Shown: positions 9,748 to 21,171, numbered from the stretch's first letter. The stretch: 64,000 nt of DNA from Fistularia commersonii (GCA_037954325.1 JBBMNZ010000015.1:16831001-16895000); one strand, 5' to 3'. Made by a program: numbers and translations. The notes: generated from the sequence alone by a model not told the origin.

Positions 9748-10624
9748 CTGTATTTTCCGCACTATAAGGCGCATCAGATTATAAGGCGCACCTTTAATGA
9801 ATGGCCTATTTTAATTTTTTCTTCATGTATAAGGCGCACCCCATTATAAGGCGCATATAATAGAGGCCACAGTAGTGGTTGGGTTGCGTTATGCATCCAC
9901 TAAAGGGAACGTCAACAAAACAGTTAGATAAGTCAGTCAAACTTTATTTATAGAATACAAACCAACATTCCGACAACTCCGTTCACTCTCAAAACAAGTT
10001 TGTGCGTTCACAATACGGTACCGTACGTACCGGTAGCTCTTACCGATATTTGCGCCGCCTTCATTGAAAACTATGTATTTCCAACTCCGTTTGTCACAGT
10101 TCAAAGCTTTTCATAAAACAAAAGCACCGAGAAGGACCGCCTCTAAATTCATTGACGTTCATGTCGCTAGCTAGCGCTGTTGCCTTCATTGGAATAGTGA
10201 CTGTAGAGAAGCGTCTTCTCGCCGCTCTCTGTTCAACAACCCACTGTTCCAGTTTGTCCTCCAACTGTAACCATCTCGCTTTGTTTCCTCCGAAACTCTG
10301 TTTAGTCTTCTTTACTCGGCGCAGGTCATCTTGTCGCTTCCTCCACTTCCGTACCAATGATTCAATAATGTTGAATTCTCTGGCTGCTGCTCTATTCCCA
10401 TGTTCTACTGCGTGACTGATCGCCTTGAGTGGAAAATGAAAATCCACGCTTGGCGCAGTCATATATCCCGGCATGGACCGCGAGCTACTTCTTCTATGGG
10501 AGAAAATGGAGTCGGCGGCTTCTTCCCGCAGTTGCGAGACCTCTTGCGCCGCAATATTGATCCACATATAAGGCGCACTGCATTATAAGGCTTTTAGAGG
10601 CGCCTTATAGTGCGGAAAATATGG
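9748..10624 (-). mobile_element. Pogo/Tigger-type DNA transposon, deletion derivative
   Basis: The left end ctgtattttccgcactataa (9748 onward) is matched by the right end ttatagtgcggaaaatatgg in reverse complement, with iterated ataaggcgca inside both ends. TA precedes the left end; on the right the expected TA reads TT. The element is 877 bases long, far short of an autonomous pogo. It carries one open frame on the minus strand that holds only the DNA-binding part of the transposase (10094-10567). Movement would need a transposase supplied elsewhere. Family assignment rests on the TA target, the termini and the peptide. Confidence 0.8.
10094..10567 (-). CDS. Pogo-type transposase, DNA-binding part only
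   Basis: An uninterrupted frame of 157 codons. The N-terminal region reads AISHAVEHGNRAAAREFNI then VRKWRKRQDDLRRVKKTKQ, the first helix-turn-helix of pogo/CENP-B-like proteins. A second block, LEDKLEQWVVEQRAA to VNEFRGGPSRCFCFMK, corresponds to the CENP-B type HTH. The frame stops there: the DDE catalytic domain and the C-terminal tail are absent, and the family proteins are usually several hundred residues. The upstream methionine is unproven; the conserved part begins near residue 35. An open frame in an otherwise eroded window could mean a young copy, or a protein that binds element ends without cutting. I see no promoter or splice evidence, so expression is unknown. Confidence 0.6.
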   Translation of the reverse strand: MWINIAAQEVSQLREEAADSIFSHRRSSSRSMPGYMTAPSVDFHFPLKAISHAVEHGNRAAAREFNIIESLVRKWRKRQDDLRRVKKTKQSFGGNKARWLQLEDKLEQWVVEQRAARRRFSTVTIPMKATALASDMNVNEFRGGPSRCFCFMKSFEL

Positions 10625-12126
10625 TTATTACGTGGAGCAAAAGAAGAAAGTTGTCGGAGGAATATGTATGATATGTATGACGTCCTAACGTCCAACGGCG
10701 TGATTTGCGATGCTTAGTCGAGCAGCGGCAAAACTATATCTTCGAAAGCGAGGATGCTGGGCATAAAAATGAAGAAAAGGAACCGACATTGTTGCGAAAA
10801 TAACACGAGACCGGTAAAACTTTGCATTTCTGAACCGTTCTCTCAAAGGCAACAGCAGAAGTCATACTTATTTGCAGTAAGTGTTCATTATTATTTTTTG
10901 TTTTCGTGTGAAAATGATGTTTTGTTCTTTGAACACAGTGATGTTGATGCACGGTTCATTTTGTGTACCGGTAAAACGTACACCGACGTCTTGAATTTGA
11001 AAAAATCGTTTTTAGTTTTTCGATAAAGAAGGGTTCGGTGAACGCGCATATAAATGGTTAGGAACCATTTCTCTTTGTACACACTAAGAAACAGCTTGTT
11101 ACTTTATGGAACGCCAACATTGAAAAATTCATGTAAACGCCCCTGAAAAATGGAGCATGCAAGCATTTGGCTCATACCACGTTTTTACTGGCCGTTGCTC
11201 CAGAAGTTCCCCCTCCTTCCAGCGTTTGTGCGGTTGAGATGTCCATCAGTTCTACATTCCAAAGAGCGGTAAATCTCCGAAACCTTGCGCGATTTCCTTT
11301 CCCGCTCCACGCCGATCGGTGGCCTGGTCTGACCCCGGGTTCGTCCGGAGCCCTCCCAAGACCTCGGGCAACTCCTCTGAGCTCCGATGAAAAGAAAAGT
11401 CTCTTGTAACGCGAGCGAGTCAAACGGGGAAGAAGTATACATTATGGAACAAGCGTCCTGTCGGAGCCGCCGTCTGACGGCTGGCGGCTGGAGCTCTTTG
11501 CTGCATGAAATATGCAGTGGATAACGCCCGCAGTGCTGGAAGCGCTTTTCATAGCGTCGTACCTTCAAGAGCATCTGAGGGCTGGAAAAAAACCCGCGAG
11601 CCGAGAAAGAACCCGCCTGTGCTAAAACGGATATCGGAAATACGGGAAGTTAAACTTACCGGTTATACTCCACCTTTATGTAGTTCTGTCGGTGTCGGAG
11701 ATTGAATGTCAAATGCCGGCAGATGTTTCCGAAAGGCGGCTTGTCCTGCTTCTTCTCCCCCTTCGGGCTGCTCCCATCAAGGGCCGCCACCGCGAATTAG
11801 CCTCCCTGTCCTCTTTGGTTACATCCACCCGTTAGCCCATGACGCTGCTGGGCTAGCATCTGAAGGCTTTGCAAAGATTTTGAAAAGACTCCTGGAAAAT
11901 GACGACTAGATTCTTTTCCCATGATGGTACGTTTTGTTGTCTTGCTGGAAGCTGGTTTCCTGTCGTAAGGCCCGGGACGAGTCGACGACTGCGCTAACAA
12001 TACTAGCTTACGCTTAAAGATAGATGGGAACCACGACTCCAGTAAGACTCTCCTACCACTCTTAGATTCCCTTCCAACTTCCATTGTTTATTCTGCAACT
12101 GAAATATCGTAAAGGAACAAATGATT
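10625..12126. other. Single-copy-looking DNA, no gene seen
   Basis: No repeat or protein recognised. Open frames up to 129 codons at 11185-11574 are chance frames in GC-rich DNA. Confidence 0.4.
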
Positions 12127-12182
12127 TGAGATGAGATGAGAACAACTTTATTTATCCCAAAGGAAATTGTTGAATTGTTGTC
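12127..12182 (-). mobile_element. LINE 3'-tail fragment
   Basis: gatgagatgagaacaacttt, atttatcccaaaggaaattg: the reverse complement of the common fish LINE end that reads caatttccttcgggataaat, aaagttgctctt at 35625. Confidence 0.6.
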
Positions 12183-12261
12183 AATACGGTTTCCGTCACG
12201 CAAAGTCACGCCAAATAACCTTAGCTAGTTGACGTAGTTCAGAGTGAAGCATCTGCGCTTC

Positions 12262-12981
12262 TTCTTCTTTTTATTGTGGCAACTAGACTTGGATTTGTTC
12301 ACTCAAAGATGTTTTCAGCCCTCATCCCAGAGGCTTCTTCACCTCAAATGACCTGTGGGGAGTTTCTGAATAGAACTGCCAGGGAAGAGTTGATCTGCAG
12401 AGACTAGGTGTGAGGGGGTTGCTATGCTAACAGGGGCTGTCGCTCGTAGGAACAAATGAGCAACTTTGAGGGATTCAACCTGGACTTGAATGTGAAAAGG
12501 TAAAGCTAATTAAAGGAGTGAAACCTGTAGGATCTCATTAACTGAGGCTCATGTGTATGTTATCGGAGACTGGTTCTGGTGTTGGACCTTCCCTGGCTGT
12601 TTGGGGGGTTCAGAAGGTCCTGGTCCCGGTGTGTGCAAATCCGTCTTGGTGTTGATCCCAGTACGTTGTTGTCCATTTGTGAAATGTTGTGTCTGAGGTG
12701 CCCTCCTCTGTTCAGAGATGTTTTTTCTGTCTTGACAAAGATGGCCTTACACCAAGTTTCTGCCGATCAACTCTTCTACACAACGAGCCACCATATCCAA
12801 GACCCGCCCGAGACCCTGGCAGCTAGATTCAGAAACTCCCCATTGGTCATTAGAAATGAAGGAGCCTCTCGGACGAGCAGTGAAACGCTCTTCGTGTGAA
12901 CAAATTCACGTCCAGTTTCCAAGCCAAGAAGATTTCGACAAGAATTCCCCGTGACTTGTATGCCCGAGAACCTCAACTAGA
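12262..12981 (-). mobile_element. Penelope-like element with inverted ends and 12-bp target duplication (copy C)
   Basis: Bounded by the 12-base direct repeat catctgcgcttc at 12250-12261 and 12982-12993. The left 180 bases (gtggcaactagacttgg, catcccagaggcttcttc, gacctgtggggagtttctg) are present in reverse complement on the right (cagaaactccccattggtca, aaggagcctctcgg, cacgtccagtttcc). The central part has cagaaggtcctggtccc and gtgccctcctctgttcagag, the region coding for the protein C-terminus in other copies on the minus strand. It is a 720-base non-coding derivative: no RT and no GIY-YIG. Variable-length target duplications are known for Penelope elements. Confidence 0.75.
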
Positions 12982-12993
12982 CATCTGCGCTTC

Positions 12994-14139
12994 CCAAATC
13001 TGTTAACGCGCACCCACGAACTAGCGCCCGACGCTAACGTCAGACAAATATTTGACGAAGTTCCTGCGCATTTCAAGGAATGATTATTTTTGCGCCGATG
13101 GCAGCGACTTGAGTACGTCCCGGTTTGTTGAACAAACTTCTTTCCGTGTTAAACAGATTCAGCCTAAAAACGAACGGCTTCTCCCTCGGCGCTCGCGTTC
13201 CGCGCCAATGAGAAAAGGGGTTGAGGAAATGAGAAAGACAGACGCGTTCGTAAAAAGTAGCGTAGCGGGGAACGGATTCCTTTCCAGAAACGGCAGACGG
13301 ATCCGGAGCTCCACCCCTGGAAACGTTCAAAAAAACCCACCATGTTTTCACAAAATGTGCTTTCTGCTGTGGTAAGAAGAGGGAACGTCTGGATCAGCGT
13401 ACGCCCGAGGAGGACGCCGCTTCTTCCCATCTCTCTTTCACGGCAGCGTCTGTGCCTGTGAAGGAACACCGAGCTGATTTCTCGGTCTTCTCCTCGGCTC
13501 TGACAGCTGTTGTGTTTACCGTGACGTTCCCGCTTCTCCGAGCCTCTTTTGTAGCGCGGTTGGCGACGTCTCACCTCGAACACCTGATCTTCTGGCGTCT
13601 CGTGCTCGACTGAAGTCCTCTAAACGAGGCGCCGCCGATTCCGGAGCGGCAATTCCAGCATCCCGCCTCTAAACATTTACTCGCTCGGGTAAATATTTGA
13701 ATTATCCTCATGTGTTTTTGGTGAATTAGCACTGAGATGCAAGCAGGGGGCTACTTCCTGTTTTCTCCCTTTCTTGCGCACGTTTCCGCGCAATCGCTTC
13801 CGCCCGATGGCCGCTGGCTTCGGATTTTTCTTCAGAAGCAAAACAGCTGCTGCGATCTTGGGTATTTAGTTTACTTTTCATTTTTCTTGACTGGGAACAA
13901 GCATGGAATTAGCCTTCGTAATGAGCAGTCTGGAGATGTTTATGCTCAGCCGAACAAGCCGGGGCGAATTAGTAAAGCGGCCAATCAAATCAATTATATT
14001 TCCCCCGACTGTGGAAGTGTTTGTCGAAGGCGGAGTGCTCCGTTTGAGTCTGGAGTGTTTGGTGAGTCATCCATCTGCCTCTTGATTACAGGTGAGGCTG
14101 CTCGGCGGGGTCTGAAGGGACTCCACGTCACACTTCGCC
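12994..14139. other. CpG-rich single-copy-looking DNA, no gene seen
   Basis: Frames of 90-160 codons overlap on both strands but resemble nothing. 13670-14060 includes ATTA/TAAT words (gaattagcactgag, caatcaaatcaattata). Confidence 0.4.
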
Positions 14140-14216
14140 GTTCCAGAATCAGAATCCGCTTGATTGGCCAAAGTCCATCTAAGCATACAAGTCCTCGGCT
14201 ACGGGATCAGAATTAG
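14140..14216 (+). repeat. Interspersed repeat fragment (fish LINE/SINE-type tail)
   Basis: agaatcagaatccgcttgat, tggccaaagtcc, gcatacaagtcc is a widely repeated fish motif. Class not determined. Confidence 0.5.
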
Positions 14217-14274
14217 AAAAAAACTTCATTTGTTCCAGAGGGCTAATTGGGGGGCACATGAGGTAGCGTCAAAG

Positions 14275-14325
14275 AGTAAAATTAAAATAAATAAATAAAA
14301 ATAAAAATAAATATATATATATATA
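14275..14325. repeat. AT-rich simple repeat
   Basis: (AAATA)n followed by (AT)n directly left of a Tigger-like terminus. Confidence 0.85.
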
Positions 14326-14870
14326 CAGTGGACCCTCAGTACTTCACAGTTTGGCTTCCGCGCCCTGGCGAATTTGCAGATTTTTTTTTTTTTTGTATAA
14401 TTCAGTTCTCACAATTTATTGATCTTTAGCGGGTTTTTTTGCAGTATTTGAAAATGTTTTTTGTGATGAAATAGCCATATTCTAGCCTAAAAAGAAAAAA
14501 AAAAACAATAAAAAATATAGTAAAATTAAACTAAAATTAATTTATAAATAAATTAAATACGAGATCTCTTTTGCTGAACAAAGATGCCCAGCATCGCGAA
14601 CCGTTCGCGTAAGCATGAATACTGTCCACTTTGCGCTATTTAGTTTGTGAAAGTCACTCTAATTATTTTCCGATAGTGTTTAGTGTACCGTATAAGTGTG
14701 GGAAGTGTAATATCCAGTCGGTACTTGGTTGATAACCGTTTGCAGGAGGTTTGAAAAGGGTTTAGTGTGGCTCGTTGAGAGTTAATATATCTGTAAATAC
14801 CATCAAAATGATCACGTCTCTACTTCGTGAACATCTACTTTTCATACACGGTACACCGTATATGTATAAA
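14326..14870. mobile_element. Tigger-like element remnant
   Basis: Starts after TA with cagtggaccctcagtacttc, a recognisable Tigger-type terminus. Inside, a T run is followed by tataattcagttctcacaat, shared with 62845-62900. A right end may be the degenerate stretch near 14818-14850 (ctctacttcgtgaacatcta). No coding sequence can be read. Confidence 0.5.
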
Positions 14871-15751
14871 TAAATTACCGTGCAGAATTGTGCACGGTAA
14901 AAACAACAGACAAGAACTGGACTGTATTCAGGATCCAACAGGAAGGTGGAGTGCAGTGAGGTTAAGGGTAAAGAGGTCCTCAGGGTTGCACTGTTAGCCG
15001 CTATTAGCTGCCGTTAGCTTCAGACAGAAGACTTTGATGAACAGCTCAAACTTTTAAGTTTCGCAAACCCATGGGTGGGAAGGAGTCATGGTCGGGTGCC
15101 ATCACACTCCACATGGAGGTGTTCATGGACTACTAGACGGGCTGAAGTGTTTTATCTTCTCCCTGCAGTGTTTCAACTAGCGAAGAACCCCGTTAGCCGT
15201 TAGCTAGCTTTGGACTCTGCATTTTGGCCAGAATCTCAGAGTTGTTCTTCTTCTTCTGGAAACTTGTCAGAGTAGCAGCAGGTCAGAAGTTGTCAGTTCA
15301 TTTCTTGCTGCTTCTGTCCATGATATCGCAAGAAACTAGCCATAGTTTTCAAATATGCCGCTCTGCCGTCTGTAACAAGTACCCGGTAGCGGACGGGGCT
15401 TATAAGTTCCACCAATCACCTCCATCATATGACTTTCTGTGGCACAAATTAGGAGCTCAGTTGGTTTCTAAGAAGTGGAGAATAAACCGAGAAAAGGCCT
15501 GCCTCCTTGAAAGGTTCTTGGAACTGCAAAAAAAAAAAAAAAAAAAGCTAGTGCACAAGCGGCTAATGTTGTTGTCGGACATGGCGTAATAGGTGTTGTC
15601 GGGATTTGTGTCGAACAGAGTGATGGCTTGTGGGAAAATGCTCCTCCGGCTTCTGCTGCTGCAGGCGTACAGTGATCTGCTCCTCCTACCAGAGCAGAGG
15701 AGGGAATTTGGCCCGTGGATGGATTTCACTGTGGCTTTGTCGGTTCACTGT

Positions 15752-15797
<46 letters not shown>

Positions 15798-16463
15798 CTG
15801 GCACGAAGCAGCACTCCAGCAAGGCAGGGTTTTAGGGTGGATTTAGCTCTGCCCGGCTAATAGCAGGGTATCAGCTGTACTGTACAAGCTGTGAGCGGAA
15901 GCCGCCGGAAGGCTCACCGCACACGCCTTATCGCTCGGCAAGCAGACCCCATGATAAGGCATTATATTTTTAACAATAGCGCGCTGTGTTTTCGGCGCTT
16001 CCTCCTCCCACCCCTGCAGCACGTGCTTTGGTAAACCCGCCGAGCGCCAATTACGCGCGCTGAATTTGTACGCGCCGCTTTAGCTCCTTCCCCTTCGTAC
16101 CCGCGGGGTTTTCGCGTGCCGCCGGTGATCCGGCAGCCCGAGTGACGGCGAGTGATTTCCAACCGGCCCGGATTTCCAAGCCCCGCCGTTTAGAGGATTT
16201 CCCGCCGCTGTTCATTTGACAGCGCCGTCCTCGCTTATCTGCTCCGCGGGATCATTCCCGTTCTTTCCGCGGGATCCCGCCGTCATTTCGACCTCCTTCC
16301 CGACGTCGCCATCGAAAGGGAATATCGTTTGTTAGCGGGATGGATTTATTTTCCGATTTCTTGCCAGGACACACAAAGTATTCGGGGTTTTTCCGAGCAA
16401 AAACCGGATCACGTTCCCGGATTTAGATTTGACGCCCAACAGCCGGGCTTGCTGAAAATGGTA
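14871..16463. other. Mixed region: short repeat fragments, CA microsatellite, no gene
   Basis: 15170-15210 (gaagaaccccgttagccgtt) matches the Myb/SANT-type repeats at 43180 and 61450. 15605-15735 (gtgatggcttgtgggaaaat, gctgctgcaggcg) resembles the 5' side of a fish LINE-tail repeat. An A run lies at 15529-15546. The 121-codon plus-strand frame at 15224-15589 crosses that run and is not believable as a gene. 15960-16440 is CpG-rich and unassigned. Confidence 0.4.
15754..15795. repeat. (CA)n microsatellite
   Basis: About 21 uninterrupted CA units. Confidence 0.95.
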
Positions 16464-16662
16464 CCACGGTGGCGCGGCGGTTAGCGCTTCTGCTAGCGCT
16501 TCCGCTAACTTAGTCGGCTCGCATATTCTCAGCGCTCCGTGCTTTTTCTCTGGGTTCTACATTTTCCTGCTGCAGTTTTATGTCTCCAGATGTGGCCCAG
16601 TGATGTAGCAGTCCAGGGTGAACCGGAAGGCAGGTATACTTCGTAGATAACGGATGAATGAC
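16464..16662 (+). mobile_element. tRNA-derived SINE
   Basis: Head ccacggtggcgcggcggtta with iterated gcgcttctgctagcgcttcc, then a degraded B box, ctgggttctac, gatgtggcccagtgatgtag, agtccagggtgaacc and a tail of aacggatgaatgactgacc. Compared with 286-635 the central minisatellite units are missing. Confidence 0.65.
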
Positions 16663-17587
16663 TGACCGACTGTCCGAGAGCTACTCGTGCTTTGTAACAT
16701 CCATTCTCATCCTTGTTTTAAAGCCAAATAAACCCTCAAGCCTGATATTTGCGACATGTCGGCGTCCAAGAAGCCTCTGTTACTCCATCAACCTTCTTGA
16801 GGGTTTATCTTCTCCACGCACTTTTGATTTACCGCAAACGGCGCTCAGCGCTACGCCGTTTGCCGACCCACAGGCTAGCACCGCTTACCGTTAGCGCTGT
16901 TTACATTACAATAGTTTTAGCCTCTTAGCCGCGTAAGAACCTCCCGATGGGATTTGACAGCAGCAACCGTTTGATTGACAGCTCGTCGGCAAATAATCAC
17001 TTTGTGTAAGAAGAAGAGGGCGGGGAATCTGAGAATTTCATTGGATATAAAGGGTGCGGTTTGCCGAGTGACCCTTTGGGGAGCTTCTCGGACCTTTACG
17101 GCGACGAGATGAAACAACGGCAGGCTCTCCCTCGCGGAAATATGTTGTCGCCGTGATCACATGAGGGGGAAGGAAACTCCCGCGCATCAACCATCGGCCC
17201 TGTCAGCGGCGTTTTCTCCGCATAGCGCAGCTCGTAAAAAAGGAAAAAAAAAATCTGTTCGCGTGACACTTTACAACGAAATAATTCACGCGGCGTCCTC
17301 CCCGCCGACGGGTTGGGATCGGTCCTGGAAACAAATAGAAAAACAAAACGTGCACATCGTGAAGTGTTCCCGCTTCGACACGGAGACGGATGGCTGCTAT
17401 TTCATCTTGGATCGCTGCCTCGATGGCGGAGGAAAAGGGGGCCGGCTCTCGCTGCTCTTTGGAAACGCAAAATCCTGTTGCGTCACCGTCTGCTGCGATA
17501 GGATGTCTGTATATAAGTATATAAATGTATATTTTCATTCATTTTTTTCACCTTATATATCTCTTATGCTGCTGTCGGGGTTGCTGA
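16663..17587. other. Single-copy-looking DNA, no gene seen
   Basis: Nothing recognised. The 154-codon plus-strand frame at 17161-17625 has no family features and runs into the SINE, so I leave it out as a gene. Confidence 0.4.
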
Positions 17588-17862
17588 TTGGCTGGAGCCT
17601 TACCAGCTGTCATTGGGCAAGGTGACCCTTGACCCGTCACCAGTCCATCATAGGACCACATATGAAGGCGTACAACCGTTCAACCTCACATTCTTCATAC
17701 GTCATGTAGAAACATACAACTATTCATCCTCCTGTTTGCTCACCTCTACAATTTTTGGTCTCCGGTGAATTTCCGGCATGTTTTTTTGGACAGTCAGAGG
17801 ACCTTCTTGCTGTGAGGTAGAGGTGATGACCACTGCGCCACCTTGCTGTTGATATACATATT
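17588..17862 (-). mobile_element. tRNA-derived SINE, nearly complete order
   Basis: On the minus strand it starts gcgcagtggtcatcacctc near 17845, passes ctttttggacagtc-like body sequence, carries two gtatg-type minisatellite units, and ends with the SINE 3' region: tggtgacgggtcaagggtc, ccaatgacagctggtaagg, ctccagcc. It shows the 3' part that the tandem units normally precede. Confidence 0.65.
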
Positions 17863-18225
17863 TATTTTATTTACAGTCCATTCTTCTGGAAAAGTTGAGG
17901 ATAGTCTTAGATGTCGCGCTAACTTGCGAGCTAACTTTTAGAAAACAAGTACTTTATTCGGGTCAGCTGGTGCTTGACCAGGTGGGAGATCCACAGGTGC
18001 AGACCCAGGAACCCTAACCAGAACTCGAACTATTTTTTATTTCTTGCTTGTTGTTACTTTCAACAGAACGAACATCATTTGAATTGATCGGTGCACTCGC
18101 CAGTTCCAGCTTCCGTTCTGCTTGAAGCCACAACTCTTGGCCTGACTCTCTGCTTCGGCCTTATCAGGCGGCTTCACTGCCCTTAGCTTTTTATTTTTTG
18201 TGCTTGTCTCCACTTGTAAAGTGGA
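17863..18225. other. Unassigned DNA
   Basis: No gene or repeat recognised; directly precedes the tandem pair at 18226. Confidence 0.4.
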
Positions 18226-19268
18226 AACCGTTGTGTTCGCTTCCGCGAAGGTCAGCGCATCATTTCAATATGTCAGTGCAGATTCAAGCTTTCCACCACC
18301 ACCCACTGCACGTGATCCCTTTCAAACTTTACAGTAACCCCCGCAGCCTTGTGCTAAATTTGACTTCTTTTTAAACAGCACTCACCTCGAGATGCGTCCA
18401 TGTGACCTCGTCTTGCGCCCGAGCACTTTGGTCCCTCGCCATCATGCTTCCCTCCCTTCTACCTTCAGGGTACCCTTAGTGTAGTCGAGGGAGCAGTGAA
18501 GGTGGTCCCTCTTGTCGACAGCAGGGCCACTGGGTTTGGGTGTTGTGCGTCGTCGCTGCCTGGACTCGCTGCCTCCTCCCAGGACTCCCGGTGAAATGAA
18601 CCATCGGCGACTCCTGTTACAGATTGAGCATTAATGCATAACGATATAACCTCGCACACTCACTTCACAAACCTCCCCCGAAAAAGACCCAACAAACAGA
18701 GGCTATTCCTTTTGAAAATAACAGTTGGGTTCCATCTTTGGCGGCACCAGACACTCCCGTCTGGTCCAGGAACCGTTGTCTTTGCTTCCGCGAAGGTCAG
18801 CGTGCCGTATCAATATGTCAGTGCAGTTGGTTGAAATTCAAGCCTTCCGCCACCACCCACTGCAAGAGCAATCCCCTACAGCTTTGTGCTAAATTTGACC
18901 TCATTTTAAACAGCACGCATCTTGAGACGCGTCCATGTGACCTCGTATTGCGCCCGAGCACTTTGGTCCCTCGCCATCGCGGTTCCTTTCCCTGCAACTT
19001 TCAGGGTACCTTAAGTGCAGCAGAAGGTGCAGTGAAGGTAGTCCTTTTTGGCGACAGCAGGGCCTCAGGGCTTGGGTGTTGTGCGCTGCTGCTCAGCCGT
19101 TGCTCCTCCGAGGACTCCCTGAAATGAACCGTTGGTGGTTCCCGGTGCAGGTCGAGCATTAACGCGATATGCCCCCCCCCCCCCCAAAAAAAGACCCAAC
19201 AAACAAACGCTACTGAAAATAACAGTTGAGTTCCATCTTCGGCACCGCTGGACACTCTCGTCTGATCC
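18226..19268 (+). repeat. Tandem duplication, unit about 545 bases, unknown nature
   Basis: Copy 1 spans 18226-18770, copy 2 18771-19268 (about 495 bases after deletions). Both start aaccgttgt, ttcgcttccgcgaaggtcag (copy 2: tttgcttcc...). The best conserved block is tccatgtgacctcgt, ttgcgcccgagcactttggt, ccctcgccatc at about 18399-18441 and 18930-18978. Overall identity is about 80-85% by eye. Reading frames do not survive across the pair (an 8-base length difference lies in the middle of the best minus-strand frames), so it does not look coding. I do not recognise a transposon end, a tRNA or an rRNA in it. Confidence 0.8.
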
Positions 19269-19816
19269 GGCGCCAGTCAGAGCGACCTCCCTCACCTCCC
19301 CACTTCCCCTTCCAACTGCTCCAAAGCAAACTCAAACTATTTCTACTATTTCCGAGCGTGGATCGGGGGATACACCGTGGCTTGCGTGGCGGTTTTTGGC
19401 AGACTGACCGGAATGTAGATTTCAAACGCCGGGTGAGAAATTGGCAGAGAGGAACTGGTAAACGAAAGAAAAAAAAAAAAGAAATCGATATAAAGGCTTC
19501 TAAATCAAGCCGGCGCTCTGTTGTATCCATTCTTCACTCGATTAGCTCCAAACTCCTGCCACTTCTGATACATTATTTAACATCTCCATTGTCTGGTGTA
19601 ATTTTTGCCCCGAGGCGTGCCTTGACACATCACCCCGCTGGCTCCCGGTGAGGTGGAGACACAGTAATTATTCTTGCTGGAGTTAATTGAGTTATTTTCC
19701 AGAGAGCTGACTGGATTTGTTTTACGAATACCTAAAGTGGGTTTACACTTGGAAGTGAATCTGGCCGGCCGGTGGTCCGATTCACCCGATGAGGAGGAGG
19801 CAAGGCAGTTATAAGT
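19269..19816. other. Unassigned DNA, no gene seen
   Basis: A long plus-strand frame (19226-19651) is interrupted by an A run and resembles nothing known. Confidence 0.4.
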
Positions 19817-20545
19817 TAATTTATTCATTATCCAGACCTCAGGATCGCAGGGGTGCTAAGTATACTGCTCAAAAAAATAAAGGGAACACTTGAACAACAC
19901 AATGTAGCTCCAAGTCAATCACACTTGTGTGAAATCATAGTGTCCACTCAGGAAGCAACACAGATTCATTTTGACTTGTTTTAAGGACATTACATCAAAG
20001 TTGGAGCAGCCTGGAGTTTGTTTTTACACTTTAATTTTGAGTGTGATTCCTAATCCAGACCTCCATGGGTTGATACAATTGATTTCCATTGATCATTTTT
20101 GTGTGATTTTGTTGTCAGCACATTCAACTGTGTAAAGAGCAAAGTATTTCATAAGAATATTTCATTCATTTAGATCTAGGATGTGTTTTTTAAGTGTTCC
20201 CTTTATTTTTTTGAGCAGTGTACTTTCCCTCGACGGGTCCCACTTGAAGTCCACTTCAAGAGGCATACAATCATTCACCCTCTCTTTCAGAATTCCTATG
20301 CAGAAAATATTCACCCTGTCATTCCAAGTTCATATAGAGACGCTCATTCACATGTCAGATAAAAACATATGACTCACGTCATGTAGAGGTCATGTAGAAG
20401 CATACAAGTCACTCTCATCCAGACATCTAATGGACATTCAACATACACCCTCTCATCATGTCATATAAATTTAATTTAATTTTTCTAATAGACAAACAAC
20501 CATTCACTCTCTCATTTATAGTAAACTTACAAATATTCACAAGCT
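19817..20545 (-). mobile_element. SINE interrupted by a MITE
   Basis: 19817-19860 is a SINE 3' end on the minus strand (agcacccctgcgatcctgag, gtctggataatgaataaat). The MITE at 19863-20220 follows. 20223-20545 is the minisatellite-like part of the same SINE family in the same orientation (cattcaccctctctttcaga, catgtagaggtcatgtag, cattcactctctcattt). The simplest reading is a SINE with several internal units into which the MITE inserted. Confidence 0.6.
19863..20220 (+). mobile_element. Tc1/mariner-type MITE
   Basis: 358 bases with inverted ends: tactgctcaaaaaaataaag, ggaacactt at left and aagtgttccctttatttttt, tgagcagtg at right, flanked by TA on both sides (19861-19862 and 20221-20222). Non-coding. 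The terminal sequence is widespread in fish genomes; the autonomous partner would be a Tc1/mariner-type transposase. Confidence 0.85.
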
Positions 20546-21171
20546 GAATTCGCAATTGCGCAAGACAACCGGAAGCAAAAGAATAACACAACTTGCATAA
20601 AAATGCTAATTTGGAGGCGCTCTGGAGACCGTTTCCGTTGATGGACGGATGGGTGTTTGGAACGCTGATGTTTTATTTCACTGATGTAACCATCATGAAT
20701 GCAACCTTCTGGATGGAAGAGTCCACCACATATGGAGCGCCGTTATTCCACACAGTGTGAAACAGCTCGACCGCCTCAGCGGGTGCCGCGTTCCTGAATA
20801 GCTTTAAAAGGAAGCGGAGATAAATGAACGGAGGTTTCGGTGGTGTTTGGACCGGCCGGCGCGATAATAAAAGACGGCGTTGTTTCTGGCAAAGTGTAGC
20901 GCTAAGCAATCGTCCATGAAGACGTAGCGTCGGCGCCGCGTCTTGTTCTTAAAGAGCTACGAGAGGAGCGGATTGCACCCGCCGTCATCGGAATAATAAA
21001 ACGTAGAGGGCGGAACCGAAGGGATGGGACTCGGGAGCGAAGCTTCCCGGGCTCAGGGTCGGCTGGTTCCTGCTGATGTTTAACATCTTGGCTCCAGTTG
21101 GTCCTCTGAGAGGTGAACCTCCTCTGGACGGCTACAAAATCAGTAACATGTGTGATACAAAACACTTCCGT
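20546..21171. other. Unassigned DNA, no gene seen
   Basis: No repeat or protein recognised. Confidence 0.4.

Noticed and set aside
13737..14216. 159-codon open frame on the plus strand
   Set aside because: Ends inside a repeat fragment; no recognisable domain, and an equally long frame exists in other phases because stops are rare there.
19001..19255. Parallel minus-strand frames in the two 545-base copies suggesting a coding pair
   Set aside because: Both end with a similar TTFTAPS peptide, but an 8-base length difference upstream breaks the frame between copies.
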